Shown here: in pieces, positions 1 to 8,390 of the stretch
Layout of the letters: the number at the start of each line of letters is the position of its first letter
Numbering within the stretch: the stretch's first letter is position 1
Assembly: GCA_029338675.1 (NCBI GenBank)
Contig: JAQYAV010000126.1
Coordinates: 1-64,000, forward strand
DNA from: Lachnospiraceae bacterium
GTDB taxonomy: Bacteria > Bacillota > Clostridia > Lachnospirales > Lachnospiraceae
Length of the DNA stretch: 64,000 nt
Direction: 5' to 3'
Translations under genes and position numbers: made by a program
Notes under the pieces: model-generated
Told to the model about the DNA's origin: nothing
The model's database searches: none
The model's input: only the letters and a program-made list of their open reading frames with translations

Positions 1-45
1 TAATTATATCACTGGAGGTTTTTTACTGTAAGCTAAAGCATTTTC

Positions 46-68
46 AACCACCCGCAGAGCAGGTGGTT
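46..68 (+). terminator. possible terminator of a gene left of the window
   Basis: A 7-bp inverted repeat AACCACC / GGTGGTT closes a short loop and is followed on the plus strand by TATTTGTTT. This could end a plus-strand gene lying outside the window. The T-run is imperfect, so the call is tentative. Confidence 0.35.
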
Positions 69-141
69 TATTTGTTTGGCTATATACTCATTCTATATAT
101 CCAAGTTTTCTTTTTGCCAAACGGGGCCCTGCCCCAACAAA

Positions 142-171
142 CAAAGCAGGAAACACAAATCTGCTTCCTGC
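142..171 (-). terminator. Rho-independent terminator of the first ABC pair
   Basis: Read on the minus strand, GCAGGAA and TTCCTGC form a stem with a loop of about 12 nt, followed by TTTGTTTGTT. It lies about 55 bp beyond the stop codon of the ABC gene ending at 226, which is where the transcript should end. Confidence 0.6.
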
Positions 172-225
172 CTCTAATTCAAACATTTAAGTCGACGCCC
201 GTGGAGACTTGGCCCAGGATTCTGG

Positions 226-2031
226 TCAGCTTGCTGACATATACGCTCCAGCCTGCACCTTCCACATCTCAGCGTATTTTCCATCAAGCTTAAGTAACTC
301 ATCATGGTTACCCTGCTCCACAATTCGTCCCTTCTCAAGCATTATAATTCTATCCGCGTCTCTTGTAGTTGATAATCTATGGGATATATAAAATACTGTC
401 TTACCTATAGACATCTCATCCATAGCCTTGTTAAGAGAATATTCTGCGATAGGATCAAGGGCACTTGAAGGCTCATCCATTATAAGAATATTTGCTTTCT
501 TATAAAATGATCTGGCAATGGCAACCTTCTGTCCTTCTCCACCAGATAGATTGATTCCCTTGTTATCAAACTCAGTTGTAATAGAAGTATCAAGACCCTT
601 TTCAAAGCTCTCAAATCTCTCCCCAAATCCACTATGATAAAGTGCTTCCTTTGCTAAATCACTAGTAGCTTTATCTGACTTATCACAAACATCCATAACA
701 ACATTTTCTAAAAGAGAAGCTCCATATACCTGAAAGTCCTGAAATACTACTCCGATTCGCTTTCTATACTCATCAATATCATATTCCTTTATATTTCTTC
801 CATCATACTTTATGGAACCATTTGTTGGATCATATAGTCTCATTAAAAGCTTAACAAGTGTAGTTTTACCAGCGCCGTTATAACCAACTATAGCAACCTT
901 CTCTCCTGGTTTTACTCGAAGAGAAATATCATTTAATGTATTTGACAAATCCTCGCTATATGAAAAGCTTACATTATCTAATACTATCTCACCTATGTTA
1001 TTTTCAACAGAAAGATCCTTCTCACTTACAATCTTAGGCTCATAAGCAATGAACTCTCTTATCTTGTTAATGTACATATTGTTTTCATTTGCCTTAGGAA
1101 TTACATTAGATAAATCCCTCATGCCTCGTCTCATTTCACCAGTTCTGTTAAATAAAACTACCGCATTACTATAATCAATAGTATGTAAAACAACTGCCTT
1201 GTAAATAAGATAAGCCACATAAAGTCCATCTAATATAAGTGAGCTAAAACAAAAATCCTTTGTAAATGCAAGAAGGGTTCTCTTTTTACCAACCTTCTTT
1301 TGAATCTGAACTATTTCCTCATTTGCATCATATAAATCAGTCTCTAAAATATCTCCCACCTCGTGATGCAATCTAATTTCCTTAGCATAATCCTTAAGGT
1401 AGAAGGTTCTATTTACATAGTTTTTCTTCTTCTCAAGAGGGTTAATTTTATTTCTAACATCAAAGTTAATCTTATTAAGAGCCTTTGATATCAATATACT
1501 TACAATAAATGAAATGAATATAAATATAAGCCCTGCCGCATCAACAAATATATAAAATACTCCTGTTGTGAGGAATATCATAATACTTTTAAGTGCAAGG
1601 GAAATAAGCTCCAAAAATCTGTTAATTGTATTATCTGATTCAGCAACTGATAACACTAAATCATTGTAATAATCAGGATTATCATAGCATTCAAGATCAA
1701 TTGTAGCTGCCTTATCATAAAGCATTTCCTTAAGAGCCTTATATAGCTTCGGCTTTTCCTTAAGCTCCAAATTATGCTTGAAATATCCATCAATTCCAAA
1801 GGCTAAAACATATGAGAAAAACACAATCAAAACTGCTATAGCAGCCTTATAAAATGGTTCGTTGTACTCTGCACAGTGAAGCACATATCTAATAAGTAGT
1901 GTATGCTCTACAAAAACCAAAAGCTGATATCTTATGGCATCATATATAACAAATCCCATATATTTAGGAGAGGCTTTAACACATAGCTTCCAGAGAAACA
2001 AATGATTTTTAAGTGTACTATTATTATTCAT
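226..2031 (-). CDS. ABC transporter, fused permease/ATP-binding half-transporter
   Basis: A 601-residue exporter-type half-transporter with an N-terminal membrane domain (about residues 15-310) and a C-terminal ATPase. Visible motifs are Walker A GYNGAGKTT, Q-loop FQDFQ, signature LSGGEGQK, Walker B ILIMDEPSSALD and switch His in YISHRLS. The start has a strong GGAGGAG ribosome binding site and overlaps the end of the upstream ABC gene by 8 bp, so the two are probably translated together and form a heterodimer. The membrane half carries a Cys-Tyr-Asp-Asn-Pro-Asp motif that recurs in the paralogue at 61264-63087. The substrate is unknown; peptides or lipids are typical for this class, but no peptide precursor gene is visible nearby. 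Confidence 0.9.
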   Translation of the reverse strand: MNNNSTLKNHLFLWKLCVKASPKYMGFVIYDAIRYQLLVFVEHTLLIRYVLHCAEYNEPFYKAAIAVLIVFFSYVLAFGIDGYFKHNLELKEKPKLYKALKEMLYDKAATIDLECYDNPDYYNDLVLSVAESDNTINRFLELISLALKSIMIFLTTGVFYIFVDAAGLIFIFISFIVSILISKALNKINFDVRNKINPLEKKKNYVNRTFYLKDYAKEIRLHHEVGDILETDLYDANEEIVQIQKKVGKKRTLLAFTKDFCFSSLILDGLYVAYLIYKAVVLHTIDYSNAVVLFNRTGEMRRGMRDLSNVIPKANENNMYINKIREFIAYEPKIVSEKDLSVENNIGEIVLDNVSFSYSEDLSNTLNDISLRVKPGEKVAIVGYNGAGKTTLVKLLMRLYDPTNGSIKYDGRNIKEYDIDEYRKRIGVVFQDFQVYGASLLENVVMDVCDKSDKATSDLAKEALYHSGFGERFESFEKGLDTSITTEFDNKGINLSGGEGQKVAIARSFYKKANILIMDEPSSALDPIAEYSLNKAMDEMSIGKTVFYISHRLSTTRDADRIIMLEKGRIVEQGNHDELLKLDGKYAEMWKVQAGAYMSAS

Positions 2032-3901
2032 GATTTACTCCTCCTTCTAACCCATTATCAATTTTTTTAGCCACATTATTATTTCCTATATCATCTTTCT
2101 TATTTCTGTAATCATCCTCAGAAAGAGCCAGATAATTTATTGCCTGCTTTTCATACATATCAGCATAAGTACCCTGGTTATCCATAAGCATTTTGTGAGT
2201 TCCCTGCTCAATAACCTTTCCCTGTTCTAGCATAAATACCCAGTCAGCATTTTGCACTGAGGAAAGTCTGTGGGATATAAAAAGCATTGTCTTTCCACTA
2301 CCATTACTCATTATATTTTTAAACAATTGATTCTCTGAAATAGGATCAAGAGCACTTGACGGCTCATCAAATATCTTAGCAGGAGTATCCCTTACAAAGG
2401 CTCTTGCCACTACTATCTTTTGGAATTCTCCTCCTGATAAAACTGCACCATCATTATCAAATTCCTTAGTAAGCATTGTGTTAATTCCACGCTTCAAGGT
2501 CTTAATCTTATCGTAAACACCTGCCAAGGAAAGAGCATTTATAACAATCTCATCATCCGCCTCAGTAGTTCTTCTCATCAATACATTGTCCCTAACAGAC
2601 ATGGCAAATATCTGCTGCTCTTGAAATGCTGTAGCAAAAAGCTGTCTATATTTCTTAAGGTTATATTCCTTAACATTTTTTCCGTTAAGATATATTTCTC
2701 CTTCAGTTGGATCATAAAATCTCATCAAAAGCTTAATAATTGTAGACTTACCTGCGCCATTATGACCAACCAATGCGTAAGTCTGTCCCCCTCTTATCTC
2801 TAAGGACATATTATGAATAATCTCTTTGTCCTTATAAGAAAAGCTAACATTTCTAAACTCTATTTTCTCAATAGTATCCCCAGGATCAACCCCATCATAA
2901 TCCTCTGGGATAGAAGGCTCATGCTCTAGAAACCCTCTAAGATTATCGACGAACAAGCCATACTTAAGAGAGTTAGCAATAGCCTCTGCAAAATAAATAA
3001 GTATCCATGAAGATGCAACCATCATACTAGTAACCACCGCCAAAACTGCAAGGGGCATAGTCTTTATAACAAGAGCTCTATACGCACCATAAAGGAATGA
3101 GCCCTCAAAAATAATACAAAATGTAAACATACATTTTAGCCAATGAAATATTGCACCCTTAACAGAGTAATTATTAGTTACATCACTAATTCCAGTAATT
3201 GCCTCATTGTAATGCTTCTTAATCATAGCAAAGACCTTAGTAAGTCTAAGCTCCTTCGAATACTCCTTCATATACATAACTCTATTTATATAAAGAATTC
3301 TTCTGTTATGTATTGCCATGTCCTTATTACGATTAAATTCAATCTTACTAAGGAAATTACCAAAGAAGAAATTACCTACAATTGGAAAAAGTACAAATAA
3401 TCCAATCATCTTATCTATCTTATACATATAGATAAATGAAAATATTGCTGCTATAGCACCACAAATAATTCCCCATATCTCATTTATTGTTTCGCATAAT
3501 CTTACATCTGCGTTCTCCATAGCAAGGGTATACTTATCATAAAAGTCGCTATCCTCAAAGCAGGCTATATCTACCCTTCTATTCTTCTCTATAAGAATCC
3601 TACTTAGCTTATCGCTAATCTTAACCTTCTCAGTTGGAAGAAAGCTCTGTTCTATATAACTGTTATATAGAGTCATTGCCCCAAACACCAAAACTGTAAT
3701 TCCAAGGAAAATCATTATCCTTTCAAAGGTCTGACCTTCCTCCATGGCATTAATAACATATCTCATGAAAAATGCGCTATAAAAAAGCCACTCGAAGTAT
3801 CCAAGAAACCTAACCAGCAGCATATGTAATGTGTACTTCTTGGAAATCCTCCACATCAGCTTAAGGGCATACAAATTATTCTTAAAAATCCGCTTATTCA
3901 T
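2024..3901 (-). CDS. ABC transporter, fused permease/ATP-binding half-transporter
   Basis: Partner half-transporter of about 625 residues. I start it at 3901, because CCTCCTCC at 3905-3912 is an excellent ribosome binding site on the minus strand; an in-frame ATG eight codons upstream has none. Membrane segments occupy about the first 320 residues. The ATPase shows Walker A GHNGAGKST, signature LSGGEFQK, Walker B-type AKIFDEPSSALD and switch His FISHRLS. The C-terminus has a charged Asp/Asn/Lys-rich tail. The gene starts 13 bp from the end of the palindromic element 3915-4273, so its native promoter may have been displaced or replaced by that element. Substrate unknown. Confidence 0.9.
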   Translation of the reverse strand: MNKRIFKNNLYALKLMWRISKKYTLHMLLVRFLGYFEWLFYSAFFMRYVINAMEEGQTFERIMIFLGITVLVFGAMTLYNSYIEQSFLPTEKVKISDKLSRILIEKNRRVDIACFEDSDFYDKYTLAMENADVRLCETINEIWGIICGAIAAIFSFIYMYKIDKMIGLFVLFPIVGNFFFGNFLSKIEFNRNKDMAIHNRRILYINRVMYMKEYSKELRLTKVFAMIKKHYNEAITGISDVTNNYSVKGAIFHWLKCMFTFCIIFEGSFLYGAYRALVIKTMPLAVLAVVTSMMVASSWILIYFAEAIANSLKYGLFVDNLRGFLEHEPSIPEDYDGVDPGDTIEKIEFRNVSFSYKDKEIIHNMSLEIRGGQTYALVGHNGAGKSTIIKLLMRFYDPTEGEIYLNGKNVKEYNLKKYRQLFATAFQEQQIFAMSVRDNVLMRRTTEADDEIVINALSLAGVYDKIKTLKRGINTMLTKEFDNDGAVLSGGEFQKIVVARAFVRDTPAKIFDEPSSALDPISENQLFKNIMSNGSGKTMLFISHRLSSVQNADWVFMLEQGKVIEQGTHKMLMDNQGTYADMYEKQAINYLALSEDDYRNKKDDIGNNNVAKKIDNGLEGGVNHE

Positions 3902-3914
3902 GTTCCTCCTCCAC

Positions 3915-4273
3915 GCCCTTGTCACTTTTGGGGGACATAAAACCTTCTCTCCCCCTAATATATGTACCTTACTTTAGGGAGGGCTGTTTTCATTTTTAAG
4001 ATGTTTTAAAGCTTTTTGAACTGCTACCCACGAATTCGGTTGGCTCTCGAGAACTCATGTCCCATGAAGGCTTACTATGGGTATGGGGAAGCGTCTCTTA
4101 GCATCCCATACCCTAGTAAGTCTAATGGGCACACTCGGACACTCTCCGCCAACCGATCAGGTAGCAGTTCTTAAAAAGCAAAAACATCTAGAAAAATGCG
4201 CCTCACCCTAAAGTAAGGTACATATTAAAGGGGGGAGCGGCAGAAATTCTCATTCCCAAAAAGTGACAAGGGC
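3915..4273. mobile_element. 359-bp long-palindrome element (MITE-like or structured RNA)
   Basis: The whole interval folds back on itself. The ends GCCCTTGTCACTTTT (3915) and AAAAGTGACAAGGGC (to 4273) are inverted repeats. Inward arms pair at 3960-3979 with 4206-4225 (20 bp perfect), 4018-4028 with 4160-4170, 4038-4044 with 4148-4154, and 4071-4087 with 4105-4120 (16 bp plus one bulge, loop 4088-4104). There is no credible gene inside and no convincing target duplication; at most a 2-bp GC at both ends. A non-autonomous transposon is the simplest reading. A large rod-shaped RNA is the alternative, because several arms differ yet still pair. Confidence 0.6.
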
Positions 4274-4336
4274 AATATTCTATATAATTTCAATATTTTA
4301 GTGTATAACGGTTCATAAAGCAACTCTACCTCTAGT

Positions 4337-4368
4337 AGAAAAAAGAGCCCTGCAAAGCAAGACTCTTT
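4337..4368 (-). terminator. Rho-independent terminator of the transglutaminase-like gene
   Basis: On the minus strand AAAGAGTCTTGC pairs with GCAGGGCTCTTT (with a G-U pair), followed by a T-run. It sits about 40 bp beyond the stop codon at 4406. Confidence 0.75.
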
Positions 4369-4405
4369 CACGTTATTTATATTATTTAGTTTAGAATAAT
4401 TAACA

Positions 4406-7033
4406 CTAGTAAACACAGATAACTCCAAGCCAGTGACATCCGTGTAATTCTCTGTCATCCCCAAGCTTATCGTAAAGTTGTGAGCATACAAGAGCAAAAT
4501 CATCATCAGTCATATCATAGTCAGTTCTGATAATTATCTTAGCGCCTTCATTTTCCTTAAGCTTGTTAGCAATTTCCTCGCCAGCCTGTGCTATATCATA
4601 ATAATTGTTAGTAAGGTGATAATACTCATAATTAGCTGCTTTATTTTCGTAATTAGCTATATAGCTATCAAGCATGTACTTATCATCCTCTACAAGTACC
4701 TTAGATGACACCTCATCAGGAACATTGAACAATGCATTTGCTACGAATTCACTATCATTATTAGTTGTATCAATAACACACCACACATCATTTATCTTAA
4801 CCTTATTCCATGCATGAGGAACCTCGCCCTCTAACATTCCAGTTACCATAATAGATTCAAGACCAGCTGCGTCAGCGAGAAGCTTAAATGCAGCTGCATA
4901 TCCCTGACATACACATTTTCCTTCAACTAACGCTCCATATGCATTAAATGAATTTCTAAACTTATCAGAAACTGTACGATAATTATTGTTGCTTGCATCA
5001 TCAAGTGCGTCATAATCATACTCTATATGACTACAAAGATACTCGTTTATAGCAATTTCTTTTTCCTCGTCAGTCATTCCATCAGTAATGATTGATGCTG
5101 ATATTTCAGCTACCTTTGCTCTTATCTCCTTTTGCATCTGTGCCTGTTCTTCTTCAGTATAGTCATAAGAAATAGCTATATAATCATTATTTGACAAAGT
5201 GTTATATCCGTTAATTCCTAATATCAAAGGATTCTGATAGTAAGCTTCAAGGAATGCATCCTGTAACTGTAAACTATCCTTAGCCTCTGGGAAATCCTTA
5301 AGATCAATATTTCTCTTTCCTGAGAGCATACTTAATGTTAAATATTCTGACAATGCACTATTGGCATAGATATTATTATCATCATTAACAGCAACATCCT
5401 TAGTGGTCTCTTCCATTAATACCTCCAAAGTTGTATCAGCAATCGGAGATACACTACCACCCTTCATACGAATCTGAGATTCACGTTCCTCAATATCCTT
5501 TGCGTCTTTCTCTAAATTATTTTCATCGTAATCTTCAACAACAATAGTACCAGCAAATGCTGTTCCCTCAACAACATAAGGTAAATTGAGACATGGCACA
5601 TCTGATGAGCCTAGTAAATTACCATCCTCATCCACATTGAAATAGAGCTGACTTACCACTTTTGCTTCCTCAGTCTTGTAATTAATTAACTTATTAAAAA
5701 CTCGACCGTCACACATCGTAATATAATCATACACAGGAATCTTTTCTATATCATCCACTTTTTTCTTGAATCCATTACTATCCTCGAAATTACTTGAAGT
5801 TCTATATGGTAGATTACTGCTTATTAAATCAAGATCAATCATATTACTGCCCATAGAAGTTCCTTCCTTGGACATTGCAATTACACATATATACTCTTTT
5901 AAATCAAACTGAGTATCTCTTAATGCACCCTTATTAGCAACTATATCAGGATACCTTTCTTTATAACGCTCTTCATTTGAAGAAGCATTCCAATCATTGT
6001 ACCAATCATCCTCACTTACATCAAAATATCTTAAGTCCTTGTTCATAACCCCATTTAATTCAGTAGGAAGTTCTGTACACCACTCCAACTCAGAAGTGTA
6101 TCCTATCGGATTCATCGTATCGCAGATGCTTCCAGAAGATGAGAGAGTTGATTTACATATCATATATATAGATGCACCCTCAACCTCTGTCCATTTTAAG
6201 TTTAGTCTTCCGTCATCAGCAATTGAATAGTTTAGAATCGGTGTTGTCTTTAATTCACCTTCAAAATTAACTATTCTAACATTTGGAGTTTCGAGCTTTT
6301 CTCCAGTTACATCATCAAAATAATTGGCAATATATAAAGTCTGTAAATTCCCCCAATCTTCTCCAACATTTTTATCAAAGAACCTGTTAGCGCTGTGTGG
6401 ATATTCATTTAATGTTGCTGTATCAACATCAAGGGTAGAAACCACATTAGCATTATATGCAGTAGGAGAAACAGTTATAATACCCTTTTCCTTATCTACC
6501 TCAAACTTCGCTCTATATTCTTGAGTAAGTGTAGGATCACTGAATACCCTATATATATCATCCCAATTATCAAGACTTGCTGTAACTTCATCAAAATCAT
6601 AACTAATCTTTATCTCTATTTTGTCGCCACGTTTTACTCCATTAATATTTTCACCGTAAGTGTAACCAAACTGACTCTCGCTATACTTATCCTTTGTTGA
6701 CGCTACTAAAGATATTGGAGTAACATAGGTTGCATCTGAATTTACATACTCTTCAGTAGTATTCGTTGCTGTCGTATCAGAACTCTCACTACTATTATTT
6801 TTACTTGCCATATCAGCATTAGTCTGAGTTGCATTATTTGAAGTATTATCCTCTAACTTACTAACCTTTTTATGCAGCTTGCTACTAATAAGAAAAACAC
6901 TTAGTATCAGCACAATACAAGCAGCAAATATAGGCATTTTTCTCTTTAATTTTTTTCTTTTTGCCTGTTTTTGCTCTTTTGTTAATTTCTTTTTTGTTAT
7001 CTCTATTTTAAAATAATCATTTTCAAATTTCAT
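4406..7033 (-). CDS. membrane-anchored transglutaminase-like protein
   Basis: An 875-residue protein with a basic cytoplasmic head, one membrane segment (about 33-52), a Thr/Ser/Asn-rich spacer, and a long extracytoplasmic part. Residues about 264-296 read like a fibronectin-III strand pair (LNLKWTEVEGA, IYMICK). The C-terminal quarter is a transglutaminase-like core: Cys about 704 in GKCVCQGYA, His about 739 in PHAWNK, Asp about 754 in VIDTTNND, which is the expected Cys-His-Asp order. The family usually acts as a peptidase or crosslinking enzyme on surface proteins; the real substrate is unknown. The start has AAGGAG 8 nt upstream. It follows the anti-sigma gene by about 145 bp containing repeats, so co-regulation is possible but not shown. 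Confidence 0.75.
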   Translation of the reverse strand: MKFENDYFKIEITKKKLTKEQKQAKRKKLKRKMPIFAACIVLILSVFLISSKLHKKVSKLEDNTSNNATQTNADMASKNNSSESSDTTATNTTEEYVNSDATYVTPISLVASTKDKYSESQFGYTYGENINGVKRGDKIEIKISYDFDEVTASLDNWDDIYRVFSDPTLTQEYRAKFEVDKEKGIITVSPTAYNANVVSTLDVDTATLNEYPHSANRFFDKNVGEDWGNLQTLYIANYFDDVTGEKLETPNVRIVNFEGELKTTPILNYSIADDGRLNLKWTEVEGASIYMICKSTLSSSGSICDTMNPIGYTSELEWCTELPTELNGVMNKDLRYFDVSEDDWYNDWNASSNEERYKERYPDIVANKGALRDTQFDLKEYICVIAMSKEGTSMGSNMIDLDLISSNLPYRTSSNFEDSNGFKKKVDDIEKIPVYDYITMCDGRVFNKLINYKTEEAKVVSQLYFNVDEDGNLLGSSDVPCLNLPYVVEGTAFAGTIVVEDYDENNLEKDAKDIEERESQIRMKGGSVSPIADTTLEVLMEETTKDVAVNDDNNIYANSALSEYLTLSMLSGKRNIDLKDFPEAKDSLQLQDAFLEAYYQNPLILGINGYNTLSNNDYIAISYDYTEEEQAQMQKEIRAKVAEISASIITDGMTDEEKEIAINEYLCSHIEYDYDALDDASNNNYRTVSDKFRNSFNAYGALVEGKCVCQGYAAAFKLLADAAGLESIMVTGMLEGEVPHAWNKVKINDVWCVIDTTNNDSEFVANALFNVPDEVSSKVLVEDDKYMLDSYIANYENKAANYEYYHLTNNYYDIAQAGEEIANKLKENEGAKIIIRTDYDMTDDDFALVCSQLYDKLGDDRELHGCHWLGVICVY

Positions 7034-7057
7034 ACTTAAAACTCCTTAGTTAAGGGG

Positions 7058-7184
7058 TGAACTTCGTTCATAACAGCGCCTCACTCTCAATAAGTTGCGC
7101 CACGCGCTTTGCTTCGCAAATCCCCTGCCATATCGTTCGGCGCATTCCCATATTATGAACTTCGTTCATAATGGCGCCTCACTC
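7058..7184. repeat. pair of 29-bp direct repeats in a GC-rich islet
   Basis: Two 29-bp copies (7058-7086 and 7156-7184) differ at two positions and share TGAACTTCGTTCATAA and GCGCCTCACTC. The second sits in a perfect 9-bp palindrome around ATTATGAAC / GTTCATAAT. The DNA between them is unusually GC-rich for this region and contains more small hairpins (TTTGC/GCAAA). The second copy supplies the stop codon and last bases of the anti-sigma gene. GCGCCTCAC also occurs inside the palindromic element at 4198-4206. It is probably a remnant of a dispersed repeat. Confidence 0.6.
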
Positions 7185-7808
7185 AAAATAATTCATTATT
7201 TCTGGGAGGATTAGTCTTATGTTAGTTGCTTTGAATTTAAAGATATATCCTTTATTCTCATGAATTACAAATACCATTTTTCCACTATCTGTTGAATCAA
7301 TCATTCTATAGGTAATATTTCCTTCAGTTAGCTCCTCAGCATCTTTGAACTCCTCTGGAACATCAGTGTTTTCTAATTCCTCAACTAAAAACTGCTTATC
7401 ATCTGTGAGCTCACTAGATTCCTGTTCTTGCTTTCCAGAGGCTAGTTTGCCTACATCATCACCATTGCTTTTGCCAACTCTATTAAGACCAGCTGCCAAA
7501 ACGATAAATGTAACAACAGCTGCAGCTGCTACAATTCCTGAAACTAATCTAATGACTCCAACCTTTTTTCTAAAGGCAACAACCTTTTCATTAGTATAAT
7601 CTAGAATTTCGTCACTAGCTTCTTCATTTTTTTCTAAATTAAAATCTTTTTCATTTATATTCAAATCCGCACTAGCGTTATTAACTATGGTATTATTCTT
7701 TTCTTCCTGATATTTAATTTCTTCTTGCTTCACAGCTTCCTTAGTTTTTAAAATAAGGTCAAGCGGAGCATGGACACTGGACATTTCTTCTTTATATCTA
7801 TCCATCAT
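7179..7808 (-). CDS. anti-sigma factor-like membrane protein
   Basis: A 209-residue protein that begins by overlapping the stop codon of the ECF sigma gene (ATGA, 7805-7808), a standard sigma/anti-sigma arrangement. The first ~95 residues are a charged cytoplasmic part, one hydrophobic segment follows (about 97-117, VSGIVAAAAVVTFIVLAAGL), then an acidic extracytoplasmic domain of about 90 residues. No zinc-binding His/Cys cluster is visible, so it is not a ZAS-type factor. The C-terminal part resembles small extracytoplasmic sensor domains of Firmicutes anti-sigma factors (inference). It would hold the sigma factor inactive until an envelope signal is sensed. Its last codons lie within a repeat copy. 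Confidence 0.7.
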   Translation of the reverse strand: MMDRYKEEMSSVHAPLDLILKTKEAVKQEEIKYQEEKNNTIVNNASADLNINEKDFNLEKNEEASDEILDYTNEKVVAFRKKVGVIRLVSGIVAAAAVVTFIVLAAGLNRVGKSNGDDVGKLASGKQEQESSELTDDKQFLVEELENTDVPEEFKDAEELTEGNITYRMIDSTDSGKMVFVIHENKGYIFKFKATNIRLILPEIMNYFE

Positions 7809-8299
7809 ATGTCAGGCTCTCCTTCCATAATTTGTTTCAGCATTTCTCTCGCTCGAAACATTTGTGTCTTTACTGTAGTTTCCTTTTGATTAGTTATTTC
7901 GCTTATCTCTTTTATAGATAACTCTTCAAAATAATACAGATGCACAATCAATCGATACTTTTCAGGCAATCGGCTAACTGCCGCGCGAACTGGATGTTCA
8001 TCTTCTATCTCCATATCTGGTTCCTCAAAGGCTTCATTATCATACATAGAAGATACATTTTTGTTCCAATATAAATCAAAATGTTTTCTTGCGCAGTTGA
8101 TAGTTACCTTAATCAGCCAAGCCTTAACATGTTCCCAAGAATTCATTTCATCAATATGTCTAACCAATCTGATGAAAACCTCCTGAAACAAATCATCTGC
8201 ATCGGTTCCATTTTTCATTTGGGAGAGAGCCAACCGATATACCATATCCGCATATCGGTCAACTGCTCCCTCCGTGGTTATTTTTTCTATTTCACTCAT
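7805..8299 (-). CDS. RNA polymerase sigma-70 factor, ECF type
   Basis: A 164-residue ECF sigma factor. Region 2 carries DADDLFQEVFIRLVRH (core binding and -10 recognition), and region 4 carries LPEKYRLIVHLYYFEELS followed by a helix-turn-helix ending in TTVKTQMFRAREMLK (-35 recognition). No extra domains; the length is typical. The ribosome binding site is a modest GAGGG. It is translationally coupled to the anti-sigma gene. Its regulon is unknown; candidates are this operon itself, the transglutaminase-like gene downstream and the lipoprotein upstream. A housekeeping-type promoter is visible at 8359-8386. Confidence 0.92.
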   Translation of the reverse strand: MSEIEKITTEGAVDRYADMVYRLALSQMKNGTDADDLFQEVFIRLVRHIDEMNSWEHVKAWLIKVTINCARKHFDLYWNKNVSSMYDNEAFEEPDMEIEDEHPVRAAVSRLPEKYRLIVHLYYFEELSIKEISEITNQKETTVKTQMFRAREMLKQIMEGEPDI

Positions 8300-8358
8300 A
8301 ATCTTACCCTCTATCTACTAAACATCTTTCCTGATGTCTCATCTAAAGTCATGAGTGC

Positions 8359-8386
8359 ATTATACAATAGAAGAATTTATTTGCAA
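8359..8386 (-). promoter_or_regulatory. predicted sigma-A promoter of the ECF sigma gene
   Basis: On the minus strand, TTGCAA (8381-8386) and TATAAT (8359-8364) are separated by 16 bp, ending about 60 bp upstream of the sigma start codon. It lies just past the stop of the lipoprotein gene, so the sigma operon can be transcribed on its own. Confidence 0.5.
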
Positions 8387-8390
8387 AGAA

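Noticed and set aside
3915-4273. retron or riboswitch as explanation of the palindrome
   Set aside because: No reverse transcriptase is near, the symmetry spans the whole element to its ends, and no known riboswitch motif is visible.
4225-4506. open frame of about 93 codons on the minus strand
   Set aside because: It runs across the end of the palindromic element and the coding end of the transglutaminase-like gene, has no ribosome binding site and no protein-like pattern.
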